From Paenibacillus pinisoli (GTDB lineage: Bacteria; Bacillota; Bacilli; Paenibacillales; Paenibacillaceae): a stretch of 64,000 nucleotides of DNA. Location: assembly GCF_003605435.1 (NCBI RefSeq), contig NZ_QXQB01000001.1, positions 992,001 to 1,056,000 of the forward strand, read 5' to 3'. The notes below the pieces were generated by a model. The model did not search any database. It saw nothing but the letters and a program-made list of their open reading frames with translations, and was not told where the DNA came from. Positions 50,877 through 59,494 of the stretch are shown here, in pieces (position 1 is the first letter of the stretch; each line of letters opens with the position of its first letter). The translations under genes and the position numbers were made by a program.

Positions 50877-51590
50877 TTGAACGAAGATCTTAAGTACCGC
50901 AACGAGCTTAAGTTTATGATTAACCATCATCAGCATTTCATAATCCGCCAGCGTCTGAAGGGGCTTATGAAGCAGGACAAGCATGTCGGAGCCGGCGGAG
51001 AATATCATATCCGAAGCCTTTACTTCGACGATATTCATAACACGGCGCTGCACGAGAAGCTCGGCGGCATCCGGGACCGGGCCAAATACCGCATACGTAT
51101 CTACAACCGCTCCGACGGCGTCATTCATTTTGAGAAAAAAATCAAATTCAAGGATTACATCGCCAAAGTAAAGGAGCCGCTTACCCGCGAAATGTACGAT
51201 GCCTTGCTCGCTGGCGATATCAGCGTCCTGCAGGAGGGCCGCAAGCCCCTGCTGCTCGAAATTCACGATCTGATGAAGAACAGCCTGCTGGCGCCCAAAG
51301 TCATTGTCGATTATGTGCGCGAGCCTTTTGTGAACGAGCATGGGAATGTGCGCATTACATTCGACAAGGAGCTCCGAACCGGGCTGCACGCAACAGACAT
51401 CTTCGACCCGGAGCTCGCTCCGGTCAGCGCGATTGATCAGAATCTGATCATTCTGGAGGTCAAGTATGACGAGTACATGCCGGCGGCGATACAGACGGCG
51501 ATTCAACTCGAAGGACTGAACCGGCAATCCGCATCCAAGTATGTGATCTGCCGCAAATATTTGAAATCGAACTCATGGGAGGATTATTAA
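50877..51590 (+). CDS. VTC-domain protein (polyphosphate-polymerase-like)
   Basis: A 237-residue protein of the VTC/CYTH-type triphosphate tunnel superfamily: YRNELKFMIN at the start, IRSLYFDD, KYRIRIYN, FEKKIKF and LEVKYDEYMP are the strand motifs lining the tunnel. In yeast Vtc4 this domain makes polyphosphate from ATP, whereas bacterial homologues next to CotH kinases have no proven product. It starts with TTG behind GAGGTG. One base separates its stop from the DUF4956 ATG. Confidence 0.85.
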   Translation: MNEDLKYRNELKFMINHHQHFIIRQRLKGLMKQDKHVGAGGEYHIRSLYFDDIHNTALHEKLGGIRDRAKYRIRIYNRSDGVIHFEKKIKFKDYIAKVKEPLTREMYDALLAGDISVLQEGRKPLLLEIHDLMKNSLLAPKVIVDYVREPFVNEHGNVRITFDKELRTGLHATDIFDPELAPVSAIDQNLIILEVKYDEYMPAAIQTAIQLEGLNRQSASKYVICRKYLKSNSWEDY

Positions 51591-51591
51591 T

Positions 51592-52290
51592 ATGGAGGCT
51601 TCACAGCAATCATCTACGAATTTCTCGGATATTATCCGCAATTCTGTCTTGAACAATTTCGCATCGGACATCAGCCTTAGCAAAATCCTGCTGACGCTAG
51701 CCGTTGCGTTCATCATCGGACTGTTCATCTACTTGCTCTACCGCCGTATATTCAGCGGTGTGCTTTATTCCAAGAGCTTCAACGTCTCTCTGATCGGCAT
51801 GACCATGATTACAGCGGTCGTTATTATCGCCATCAATTCCAATCTCGTGCTCTCTCTTGGTATGGTCGGCGCGCTGTCGATCGTCCGCTTCCGCACACCG
51901 ATCAAGGACCCGACAGACCTCATCTTCCTGTTCTGGGCGGCAGTAGCCGGCATCGTAACGGGCGCAGGCTTCTACAATCTTGCAATTATCGGCTCGGTTA
52001 TCGTCGGCCTGATTCTCTTCTTCTTCGTAAAAGGCGGCACCGCAGAGACGCCGTTCCTGCTTGTAGCCCATCTCGACAGCGATGAAGGTGAAGAGCTGCT
52101 TCACAAGCATGTAAGCCAGCACGCCAAACGATTCAACGTGAAGCAAAAGAACGTAACGCCAGGCTCGATCGAGCTGACGCTGGAGCTTCGCCTGAAGGAT
52201 CACACGGGCCGCTTCGTCAATCAATTGTCGTCGATTCCGGGTGTGCGCAGCGCAGTGCTTATCAGCTATAACGGAGATTATGTATCTTAA
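51592..52290 (+). CDS. DUF4956 family membrane protein
   Basis: A 232-residue protein with four hydrophobic helices (about 32-50, 62-80, 85-100, 112-145), including SLGMVGALSIVRFRTPIKDP, the DUF4956 core. The C-terminal 85 residues form a cytoplasmic domain that looks like an alpha/beta (MgtC C-terminal-like) fold. The family is regularly encoded with VTC and CotH proteins. GGGAGG lies within the end of the preceding gene. Confidence 0.85.
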   Translation: MEASQQSSTNFSDIIRNSVLNNFASDISLSKILLTLAVAFIIGLFIYLLYRRIFSGVLYSKSFNVSLIGMTMITAVVIIAINSNLVLSLGMVGALSIVRFRTPIKDPTDLIFLFWAAVAGIVTGAGFYNLAIIGSVIVGLILFFFVKGGTAETPFLLVAHLDSDEGEELLHKHVSQHAKRFNVKQKNVTPGSIELTLELRLKDHTGRFVNQLSSIPGVRSAVLISYNGDYVS

Positions 52291-52310
52291 GAAATGGAGG
52301 GGATGAACCG

Positions 52311-54344
52311 ATGGGAGGTTTCCGTCAAAACGCGGCCCGGCTTATGACGCTTCTAATCGTCGTCGCCCTCGTCGGAGTGGCGCTGGCTATGGACTCCGGC
52401 GCAACCGAGACATTCGGCACCGGAATCGTATCTGCGGACGAACAGCTGCTGGATGAGAAGTATTTCCCGCAGGATGAGATTGTCGACGTGAAAATTACGA
52501 TTGATCCGGACGACTTCCAGGACATGCTGGACAATGCGTCCGCAGAGCAGTTCAAGCAAGCGACAGTGGAATATAACGGCGAGAAATACGAGAATGTAGC
52601 TATTCGAACCAAAGGAAATCTGAGCCTGCGCAGCGTGGTGAATATGCAGAATTCGGACCGCTACAGCTTCAAAATCTCCTTTGACGAATACGTGAATCAG
52701 ACGCTCGGCGGCATCAGCAAAATCAATCTGAACAACAACTATAGCGACAACAGCTATATGCAGGAGTTTCTGTCGTATGAGTTGGCGGAGGAGATGGGAC
52801 TCCCCACGCCAAAACGCTCCTATGTCAACGTCTATGTGAACGGAGAGCTGTGGGGCTTCTATCTAGCTATCGAGCAGATCGGCGACGCTTATCTGGAACG
52901 GAATTTCGGCAAGGCGTACGGCACGTTATACAAAGCCAACGGCGGCAACGGCAGCGAGCTGAATTGGCTCGGGACCGCCTCTGCCTACACTGGACTAGAT
53001 GTGAAATCAGACAAGCGTAACGACCAGGCCTTGCTTGCCATGATGGATGAGCTGAACAACGGAACCGACTACGAATCCGTGATCGACGTCGATACGGCGC
53101 TGAAGTATATCGCGCTGAACGCCGTCATCGGCAACATGGACAGCTACTTGTCCGAGTTGAAGCATAACTACTACCTCTATGAATTGGACGGGGTCTTCTC
53201 CATTCTTCCTTGGGACTACAATATGTCCTTTGGGGGCTTCGGAGGCTCGGGCATCCTGATCGACGAACCGACGACAGGAGCAGTAGCCGACCGACCGCTC
53301 GTCGCGAAGCTGCTGGCGGGCGACGCCTACAAGGAACGCTATCATGAGATCATAGCGGAGATGCTGGACGGCTATTTGGAAGACGAGCGCTTCCAAGGCC
53401 GTGTGGCAGAGCTAAAGGAGTTAATCTCCGAGCATGTCAAAGCCGACCCTACTGCCTTTGTCACGTATGAGCAATACGAGCAAGGGGTGGAGCAATTGCT
53501 TAGCTTCACGGAGACGCAGACTGCAAGCATTGCCAAGCAGCTTGACGGCACAGAGCCATCTTCCGGCGACGGTTCTGGCAGCGGCAGCCGCGGCTTTGGC
53601 GGAGGCGGCATGGGGCGCCCTGGCATGGGCGGTAATGGAGGCGGCTTCCCGGGCGGACAGATGCCGGAGGGCTTCGCGCCTCCTGAGGGCGGCTTCCCGA
53701 ACGGGCAGATGCCGGAGGGCTTCACGCCTCCTGAAGGCGGCTTCCCGAACGGACAGATGCCGGAGGGCTTCACGCCTCCTGAGGGAGGCTTCCCGAACGG
53801 ACAGATGCCGGAGGGCTTCACGCCTCCTGAAGGCGGCTTCCCGAACGGACAAATGCGGGAGGGCTTCACGCCTCCTGAGGGAGGAGCTCAAGGCGGGAGC
53901 TCCGCCAACGCTTCGAGCGGCGACAGCATCGCCCAAGCAGCGATGCTGTCTGTCGCACAAGGCGGTCAGGTCATTCTGGCTGCAGAGACAAATACCCAGA
54001 AAGACGCTGCACAGCCGGACAATCTGAATGGCGGCAATGGCCAAGAACAGACTAAGCCAAGCAACCCGAATGGCCAAAACGGCAATGCACAGCAAGCGCC
54101 CGGAGCAGTCCAGCCTAACGGCAACGGGGCCGGTCAGGGCGGGTTCCCGGGCCAGGGTCAAGGCCAAGGCGGCTTCATGGGGGGGATGCGGCCGGAAGGA
54201 ATGGGCGGCTTCGGCGGCTTCCCCGGCAATACCGCAGCGCAGAACGAGAATAAAGAGAAAGAAGCGATAACGGCCGCGGTGTCCGCTGCCGTCCTGCTTG
54301 CAGCATGTCTCTTCATCGTCTTCTACAAGCGCAAACGGCTCTAA
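52311..54344 (+). CDS. CotH-family protein kinase with Pro/Gly-rich repeats and C-terminal membrane anchor
   Basis: A 677-residue exported protein. Signal anchor (MTLLIVVALVGVALAM, 12-27); CotH kinase domain (about 55-415) with TKGNLSLR, NLNNNYSD, EQIGDAYL, LYKANGG, NMDSYL and LPWDYNMSFGG, whose aspartates correspond to the catalytic and metal-binding residues of spore CotH. Then come five 16-residue repeats GFPNGQMPEGFTPPEG (445-524), a Gln/Asn/Gly-rich stretch and a final membrane helix (AAVLLAACLFIVFY) with a KRKR stop. GGAGGGG precedes the ATG. Substrate and product are unknown. Confidence 0.87.
   Translation: MGGFRQNAARLMTLLIVVALVGVALAMDSGATETFGTGIVSADEQLLDEKYFPQDEIVDVKITIDPDDFQDMLDNASAEQFKQATVEYNGEKYENVAIRTKGNLSLRSVVNMQNSDRYSFKISFDEYVNQTLGGISKINLNNNYSDNSYMQEFLSYELAEEMGLPTPKRSYVNVYVNGELWGFYLAIEQIGDAYLERNFGKAYGTLYKANGGNGSELNWLGTASAYTGLDVKSDKRNDQALLAMMDELNNGTDYESVIDVDTALKYIALNAVIGNMDSYLSELKHNYYLYELDGVFSILPWDYNMSFGGFGGSGILIDEPTTGAVADRPLVAKLLAGDAYKERYHEIIAEMLDGYLEDERFQGRVAELKELISEHVKADPTAFVTYEQYEQGVEQLLSFTETQTASIAKQLDGTEPSSGDGSGSGSRGFGGGGMGRPGMGGNGGGFPGGQMPEGFAPPEGGFPNGQMPEGFTPPEGGFPNGQMPEGFTPPEGGFPNGQMPEGFTPPEGGFPNGQMREGFTPPEGGAQGGSSANASSGDSIAQAAMLSVAQGGQVILAAETNTQKDAAQPDNLNGGNGQEQTKPSNPNGQNGNAQQAPGAVQPNGNGAGQGGFPGQGQGQGGFMGGMRPEGMGGFGGFPGNTAAQNENKEKEAITAAVSAAVLLAACLFIVFYKRKRL
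53643..53882 (+). repeat. Five 48-bp coding repeats in the CotH-like gene
   Basis: Five in-frame copies encode GFP(N/G)GQM(P/R)EGF(T/A)PPEG. The third and fourth copies are almost identical at DNA level, which points to recent slippage or unequal exchange. The repeats form a flexible, proline-rich wall-spanning linker. Confidence 0.9.
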
Positions 54345-54356
54345 TCTATTGGAATT

Positions 54357-54389
54357 AAAAAAAGCAGCGGCTGAGCCGCTGCTTTTTTT
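54357..54389. terminator. Strong bidirectional terminator
   Basis: GCAGCGGC-TGA-GCCGCTGC flanked by a run of A on the left and seven T on the right, between the CotH-like gene and a convergent MFS gene. Confidence 0.9.
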
Positions 54390-54391
54390 AT

Positions 54392-55675
54392 CTATGCTTC
54401 TTTTGCCAACGAAGCCCGCTCCGCTACCATCTTAGGTTGATCCTCGCTGATCAGCCACGCCAGCGCATACTGCATTGCAGCAGCGCCGAACAGGATGATC
54501 GGCATCCAGATCGATTCCAGATCGGAGCCGAAAACCGCAAGCAGCACAATCGACACTACCCGTCCGATATTCAGGAACACCTCTCGCATGACAACCGACT
54601 CGATGCGCAGCTGCCCTTTGAGCGGCAGCTCCCCGATAATCCGGTAGTAATAAGAAGTGAGCGTGTTAATGGCAAGCGGGTTGCAGATCGAGAACAGAAC
54701 CATGAACAGGACGACGGACCATAATTCCACTTGGACCAGCAGCAATGCTGCGCCAAGCACCGTTCCGCTCGTCGCGAGGAACACGTATCGGCGCACATTT
54801 TCTTTTTGCGCCCTGCGGGAGATGACATAACCTGTCGCCACCGTCAGCGCCGAGAAGAAGACGCCGAGATAACCGACCCAGTCCTCCCGGTTCACAGCCT
54901 GAAAGAGCAGGATATTGGGCAAGAACAGCATAATGCCTTGGAACAAGCCAAGGATCAGGAAGCTGTACAGGCCTTTGACCCACCGCTTGTTGCGGCGCAT
55001 GACCTCGCCCATCAACTTTAGATAATACGTCTTGTGATGGGTCTTGATCGTCGGAATCCGGAAGCTGATCAGCGCGGCGACTACGAACATAATAAAAGCA
55101 ACCGTAAAGATCAAGATGTAGCCGGACAAACCGTCATTCCGTTGGATAACAAATCCCGCCAGCGCAGGGCCAGCCAGACCGGCGGAGTTGAACGTAACCA
55201 TATTGATCGCCAGGAAACGAATCCGGTTGGCATCCGTCGAGACATCATATTGCAGCACCAGATACCCCGTCCAATAGAAGCCTGACGCAAAACCGTTAAA
55301 GATCGCAAACCAGATATAATAATTCGGCACCTGCTCCTGCGCCAAAATAACAAGCAAATAAAAAAACGCAATCATGACAATACCGAGCCGGTAGGTCAAC
55401 ATGCGGTCATATTTTTTCGATATCCAGCCGCCGACTGCAAAGGCAATAGGCGTAATAATAAAGCTGATAATATTGTAGACGGCATTGATGACCAGGTCCT
55501 CGGTCAGCCTCCACAAATATAAGTTCAAGAACAAGCCCGACATAGACGCGCCGAACTGAAAACAACTATGAATAATAAGTGCCGTTACAGCCTCTTTGCC
55601 AAGCTTGCGCTCCGGCGGCAAATCCCCTCCTTTTATCCCGCTCCAAATTCGTTCCAAGACTTCTCCCAGTCGCAT
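54392..55675 (-). CDS. MFS transporter, unknown substrate
   Basis: A 427-residue major-facilitator protein with about twelve helices. The loop between helices 2 and 3 reads GGWISKKYDRMLTYRLG, a motif-A variant. An N-terminal cytoplasmic stretch of about 30 residues (ERIWSGIKGGDLPPERKLGKEA) is typical of Bacillus YqgE/YkuC-like carriers of unknown function. ATG 55675 follows GGAGGAACG; an earlier Met lacks a site. Monocistronic. Confidence 0.82.
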   Translation of the reverse strand: MRLGEVLERIWSGIKGGDLPPERKLGKEAVTALIIHSCFQFGASMSGLFLNLYLWRLTEDLVINAVYNIISFIITPIAFAVGGWISKKYDRMLTYRLGIVMIAFFYLLVILAQEQVPNYYIWFAIFNGFASGFYWTGYLVLQYDVSTDANRIRFLAINMVTFNSAGLAGPALAGFVIQRNDGLSGYILIFTVAFIMFVVAALISFRIPTIKTHHKTYYLKLMGEVMRRNKRWVKGLYSFLILGLFQGIMLFLPNILLFQAVNREDWVGYLGVFFSALTVATGYVISRRAQKENVRRYVFLATSGTVLGAALLLVQVELWSVVLFMVLFSICNPLAINTLTSYYYRIIGELPLKGQLRIESVVMREVFLNIGRVVSIVLLAVFGSDLESIWMPIILFGAAAMQYALAWLISEDQPKMVAERASLAKEA

Positions 55676-55852
55676 CTGACGTTCCTCCGTTGCATAAAGC
55701 AATTATGTACGTACGTCTCTTATCTACCAACAGTGTATCACATCCATGAAAGATAGAAAGAGCGAATTGCACAGAATCCAAAATTCACGCTGCATAAAGG
55801 AAGCCCCCTCAGCCTCACACTAAAAATACCACTTAGGAAGGAGGCGAGACTA

Positions 55853-55939
55853 ATGGCGAAGCAGCAAGGTCATGCCAACAAAAACACCAAAACCAAATCG
55901 TCAGACAAGAAAGGAAATGCGTCCGGCAACAACCACTAA
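55853..55939 (+). CDS. 28-residue Lys/Asn-rich peptide
   Basis: ATG at 55853 with AGGAAGGAGG 9 nt upstream opens a 28-codon frame (MAKQQGHANKNT..., ending SGNNH) followed 16 nt later by a perfect terminator. The peptide is very hydrophilic with eight basic residues and no hydrophobic core, like small acid-soluble spore proteins or other spore-core peptides, but I cannot assign it. A strong ribosome site plus its own terminator argue that it is real. Confidence 0.65.
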   Translation: MAKQQGHANKNTKTKSSDKKGNASGNNH

Positions 55940-55955
55940 ATTATAGAAGGACACG

Positions 55956-55995
55956 CCTCGGAGCCGCTATCCATAAAGCCGGTTCCGAGGTTTTT
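55956..55995 (+). terminator. Terminator of the small peptide gene
   Basis: CCTCGGAGCCG pairs with CGGTTCCGAGG (one G-U pair) and is followed by TTTTT. Confidence 0.8.
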
Positions 55996-56082
55996 CGCGT
56001 TTTTGGAAAGGGGATCGGGCATGCGTGTAGAAGTTATAAGGATAGTGCTCTACGAATTTACATAAAAAAGTGGTGAACACAT

Positions 56083-56715
56083 ATGACTCTTTTGCAAGAA
56101 CGATCCTTTACCGTATTCGATTTCGAGACGAGCGGACTCGATCCCAAGAACGACCGCGTCATCGAGATGGCGGCCATCCGCGTCGTCAATGGCGAGATCG
56201 CCAGCGAATTCAGTACGCTGGTCCAATATGACGGCAAGCTCGCGCCAAAAATTACCGAACTGACCGGCATTACTGACGATATGACCGCATGCGGCATGGA
56301 TGAAGACACCGCGTTCCGCATCTTGAACCGGATGATCGTCGGCGACCAAGTGCTTGTGGCTCATAATGCCCAATTCGACCTGAGCTTCCTGCATCATTCC
56401 CTGATGCGCATTGCAGGCCGTTCCTTCCGCAACGACTTTATCGACACGCTTACCATAAGCAGGGAGCGGCATGTCTACCCGCATACGCTAAAAGATATGT
56501 GCGACCGTTACGCCATTCCGCTCGTCGGCGGGCATCGTGCGCTCAATGACGTTATCGCTTGCTGGGAGCTGTTCCGCACGCTCGATGAAGAGCAGCCTGT
56601 GAACGACTATCTCAACACGCTGGGCTACATGCGCAAGTATGGCCCGCCAAAGTGGAGCCCTCCCAACGCCAAGCTCAATGCGATTGATCTGAAGTACGCT
56701 CCTCGGGAAGCGTGA
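56083..56715 (+). CDS. DnaQ-like 3'-5' exonuclease (DEDDh)
   Basis: A 210-residue exonuclease. ExoI is FDFETSG (Asp13, Glu15), ExoII is VAHNAQFDLSFL (Asp at about 99) and ExoIII is GGHRALNDV with the catalytic His and Asp (about 148 and 153). It matches the epsilon/PolC-exo type found free-standing in Bacillota. The last 40 residues are an extra C-terminal tail (GPPKWSPPNAK). A GTGG site precedes the ATG. Role: DNA proofreading-like or RNA/DNA end trimming; the exact role cannot be given. Confidence 0.87.
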   Translation: MTLLQERSFTVFDFETSGLDPKNDRVIEMAAIRVVNGEIASEFSTLVQYDGKLAPKITELTGITDDMTACGMDEDTAFRILNRMIVGDQVLVAHNAQFDLSFLHHSLMRIAGRSFRNDFIDTLTISRERHVYPHTLKDMCDRYAIPLVGGHRALNDVIACWELFRTLDEEQPVNDYLNTLGYMRKYGPPKWSPPNAKLNAIDLKYAPREA

Positions 56716-56727
56716 TGATAATGAAAA

Positions 56728-56756
56728 GATTGGACTACAACAGCTGTAGTCCAATC
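56728..56756. terminator. Bidirectional terminator
   Basis: GATTGGACTACA pairs perfectly with TGTAGTCCAATC, between the convergent exonuclease and YesN-type genes. Confidence 0.75.
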
Positions 56757-56808
56757 TTGATCGCAGCGCCGTCCTATTCTATTGCTTGCCCGACTGGCGC
56801 CGCCATCT

Positions 56809-57567
56809 TTACTTCGTAAAATGAGTAGGCGAATACCCGACATACTTCTTGAACACTTGACTAAAATACTTGTATTCCTTAAACCCTACCAGCTCCGCGA
56901 TTTCATAGATAAGCTTGCCGCTATTTTCCATAAAATCAATTGCTTTAATAATTCTGTACCGGTTTAAAAAATCATTAAACGTATAGTTCGTTTCATCCTT
57001 GAATTTGGCATTCAGATACACCGTGGATACCTGCAATTTCTCGCTCAGATCCGTTATCGAAACTCTGTGCGGGTAATTTCCTTTAATATAGTCCAGCATG
57101 GCCGAAACATAGGTGGAGTGAACCGATAAGGCTTCAACATCGAGCACCTCCTGATACCTATGAAGGAATTCATGCTTCTTTTCTTCATGCTGCCTTGCAT
57201 CGATTTTCTTACTAGTTTTCTGAATCGCTATATCAAGCAATCTAAAATCAATCGGCTTTAAAATGTATTCACTGACTCCCAGCGAAATCGCTTTTTGGGC
57301 ATAATCAAATTCACTGTACCCTGAAATAATAATCGTCTCAAAATCATGTACAGCCAGTGCTTCCTCCAGCATGATAATTCCATCCTTAAAAGGCATCCTT
57401 ATATCGGTGATCACGATGTCAGGCTTTAGCTTTTTTATTTGTTCCAGCCCATCATTCCCATCGATCGCACTGCCAACGACTACACAGTTATTGTTCAGCC
57501 AATCCACCTTGTAGGTAAGTCCTTTGCGAATGATATCCTCATCTTCCACGATAAGCACTCTATACAT
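56809..57567 (-). CDS. AraC-type response regulator (YesN-like)
   Basis: A 252-residue regulator: a receiver domain with VEDE (7-10), Asp55 (IVITDIRMP) and Lys102 (ILKPIDF), then an AraC double HTH (about 150-250: ISDLSEKLQVSTVYLNAKF and IAELVGFKEYKYFSQVFKKYVGYSPTHF). It starts 4 nt after the sensor stop. YesN regulators control nearby transporters and polysaccharide-use genes. The ABC operon immediately upstream is the likely target. Confidence 0.93.
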   Translation of the reverse strand: MYRVLIVEDEDIIRKGLTYKVDWLNNNCVVVGSAIDGNDGLEQIKKLKPDIVITDIRMPFKDGIIMLEEALAVHDFETIIISGYSEFDYAQKAISLGVSEYILKPIDFRLLDIAIQKTSKKIDARQHEEKKHEFLHRYQEVLDVEALSVHSTYVSAMLDYIKGNYPHRVSITDLSEKLQVSTVYLNAKFKDETNYTFNDFLNRYRIIKAIDFMENSGKLIYEIAELVGFKEYKYFSQVFKKYVGYSPTHFTK

Positions 57568-57571
57568 GCTT

Positions 57572-59236
57572 TCAATCCCCTTTATTTAAAGGTATCTTGA
57601 TTTCAACATTCGTTCCTTCTCCATGAACGCTGTCAATCGTCATCCCGAACTGCTCGCCATAAATGAGCTGAACGACGCGATGCGAATGAAAAATACCGTA
57701 GTGCTCCGTGTCATTCGTTCCCCGCTCGAGCGATTGCTGAAGCAAAGCCAGCCTGTCCGGCTCAATTCCTTTCCCATTATCCTTAACAGCCATATATAAA
57801 TAATCGTCTTTTCGTAAAATGCTAATCGCAATATCCAAGTGAGCCGTGTCCTCGATGCAATGCTTTATACTGTTCTCGATGAGCGGCTGAATAATAAGCT
57901 TTGGAATTTTTATATCCCTTATAGATTCATCCACATCTATCGTATAATCCAACCGTCGGTTAAAGCGCATTTTTTGCAGCTTCAAATAATCCTCTACATA
58001 TTTGATATCGGTTTCAACAGGAACCATAGTGCTTCCATAATGGATGTTGTACCTTAACAAGTTGGCAAATGAAACGATAATTTCCGATGCATTCTGAGGA
58101 TCGAATAAAATTTCATAACGCAGCATTTCCAATACGTTAAAAGCAAAATGCGGATTGAATTGCGCCTCCAGCTGCTTGATTTCCATTTTCCTCTTCATCT
58201 CTGCTATTTCGGCATTGCTTTGCATTAACGATTGAATTTGATCCATTTTAATCAGGAACTCATCCTGAATCATTTGAAACTCTTCAAAGGCCTGAGACTT
58301 CATCCCCTTGGAGGGCGTTTGAATAAAGTGAATTAACGAATCTACGGATCGCAGGCTTTGCCTCATAATTTTTGGCAGAACCAAATAATTAACAATAATC
58401 ATAACTATGCCTATACTTATAAAAGAAATAAGCCCGATCCACACCGATTGTTTGAACGTGTTAATCGATAGCATGTTTATAATACGAATATCTTGATCAT
58501 GAATCGTGCGGCTCGTTACATAGTAAGTATTATTATCAATCGCAGCTGTATTTCCTTCAAGATAGTGCTTGTTTACCTTGCCGACATGGGCCAGCAGCTT
58601 TTGATCAGATACATAGATCGCTTGGTCAAACCGGTCTGTTATCGCAACCAAATCCGCTGAATGCTGAAAGTAGCGGCCGAGATCTTCAAGAAAAAAGAAT
58701 AAATAGCCTTGGATATTTTCATCTGTCATAATCGCTTTAGCGAAAAAATAAGAACTGCTTTGTCCTTCCTTAAACAACGAATAATCAACAGTTCGCTCTA
58801 TTCCATCTCTTAGATCGGTATCTCTTAGCAAACTTTGCATCAAATAGTCGCTTTTCAACGCCTCTGCATTCCCATTGAAAAGACTGGTGGTGACGATATT
58901 CCCATTTTTATCGAAAAGAACAAAGTTCCCTTTAAAGGGTCTGGAATTAATAACCGGATACAATATATTATTTACTTCCAATAATTGCGATCGCCCCTCT
59001 GTCACCTGCTGAAAAGCTTCATTCTGGACGAGCTTATCAAGTGTATGGCGATACCTGGAAAACTCATATGCGACAGTAGCGCGGATCCGGTCATTGACCT
59101 GATTGTTTTTCTTGACGACCACAACCATAAACGTGACGTATAGGGACAAAATATACAAGGTGAAAATGAGCGCGATCGTAATGATCGAATATTTGAGAAA
59201 CACTTTTTTCATGTAGTCTCTAAAGCTTTTTTGCAT
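57572..59236 (-). CDS. YesM-type sensor histidine kinase
   Basis: A 554-residue kinase with two transmembrane helices (about 13-37 and 275-300) flanking a large extracytoplasmic sensor (dCache-like). A HAMP-like linker follows, then the His_kinase domain with phospho-acceptor in EAQFNPHFAFNVLEMLRYE and the ATPase domain with ENSIKHC and DNGKGIEP. ATG 59236 has GGGGG 8 nt upstream; a Met two codons earlier overlaps that site. Paired with the YesN-type regulator. Confidence 0.92.
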   Translation of the reverse strand: MQKSFRDYMKKVFLKYSIITIALIFTLYILSLYVTFMVVVVKKNNQVNDRIRATVAYEFSRYRHTLDKLVQNEAFQQVTEGRSQLLEVNNILYPVINSRPFKGNFVLFDKNGNIVTTSLFNGNAEALKSDYLMQSLLRDTDLRDGIERTVDYSLFKEGQSSSYFFAKAIMTDENIQGYLFFFLEDLGRYFQHSADLVAITDRFDQAIYVSDQKLLAHVGKVNKHYLEGNTAAIDNNTYYVTSRTIHDQDIRIINMLSINTFKQSVWIGLISFISIGIVMIIVNYLVLPKIMRQSLRSVDSLIHFIQTPSKGMKSQAFEEFQMIQDEFLIKMDQIQSLMQSNAEIAEMKRKMEIKQLEAQFNPHFAFNVLEMLRYEILFDPQNASEIIVSFANLLRYNIHYGSTMVPVETDIKYVEDYLKLQKMRFNRRLDYTIDVDESIRDIKIPKLIIQPLIENSIKHCIEDTAHLDIAISILRKDDYLYMAVKDNGKGIEPDRLALLQQSLERGTNDTEHYGIFHSHRVVQLIYGEQFGMTIDSVHGEGTNVEIKIPLNKGD

Positions 59237-59335
59237 ATTCATTTCCCCCTCTACCCTAAAACATCACGATGCTTGCAGGCGCTCCTTAAGAATAACGCAA
59301 AGATTCGTTAGAAAATGCGACACTGCTTATCTGTT

Positions 59336-59367
59336 AAAAAGAACAGCCTCCGTTGCAAGGCTGCTCT
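59336..59367 (-). terminator. Terminator of the ABC importer operon
   Basis: On the minus strand GAGCAGCCT pairs with AGGCTGTTC and runs into five T, between the permease stop and the sensor kinase gene. The transporter and the two-component genes are therefore mainly separate transcripts. Confidence 0.75.
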
Positions 59368-59494
59368 TAATTTACTGAAGGATATCGGCCGCGGCAATGG
59401 TTCAACATGCTTCGGTTTTTCATTATAGTATAATCTTAAATTATCAAGTAAGGCTAATGGAAACAACGCACAGCTGTTCTCCACGTCCAGCTAA

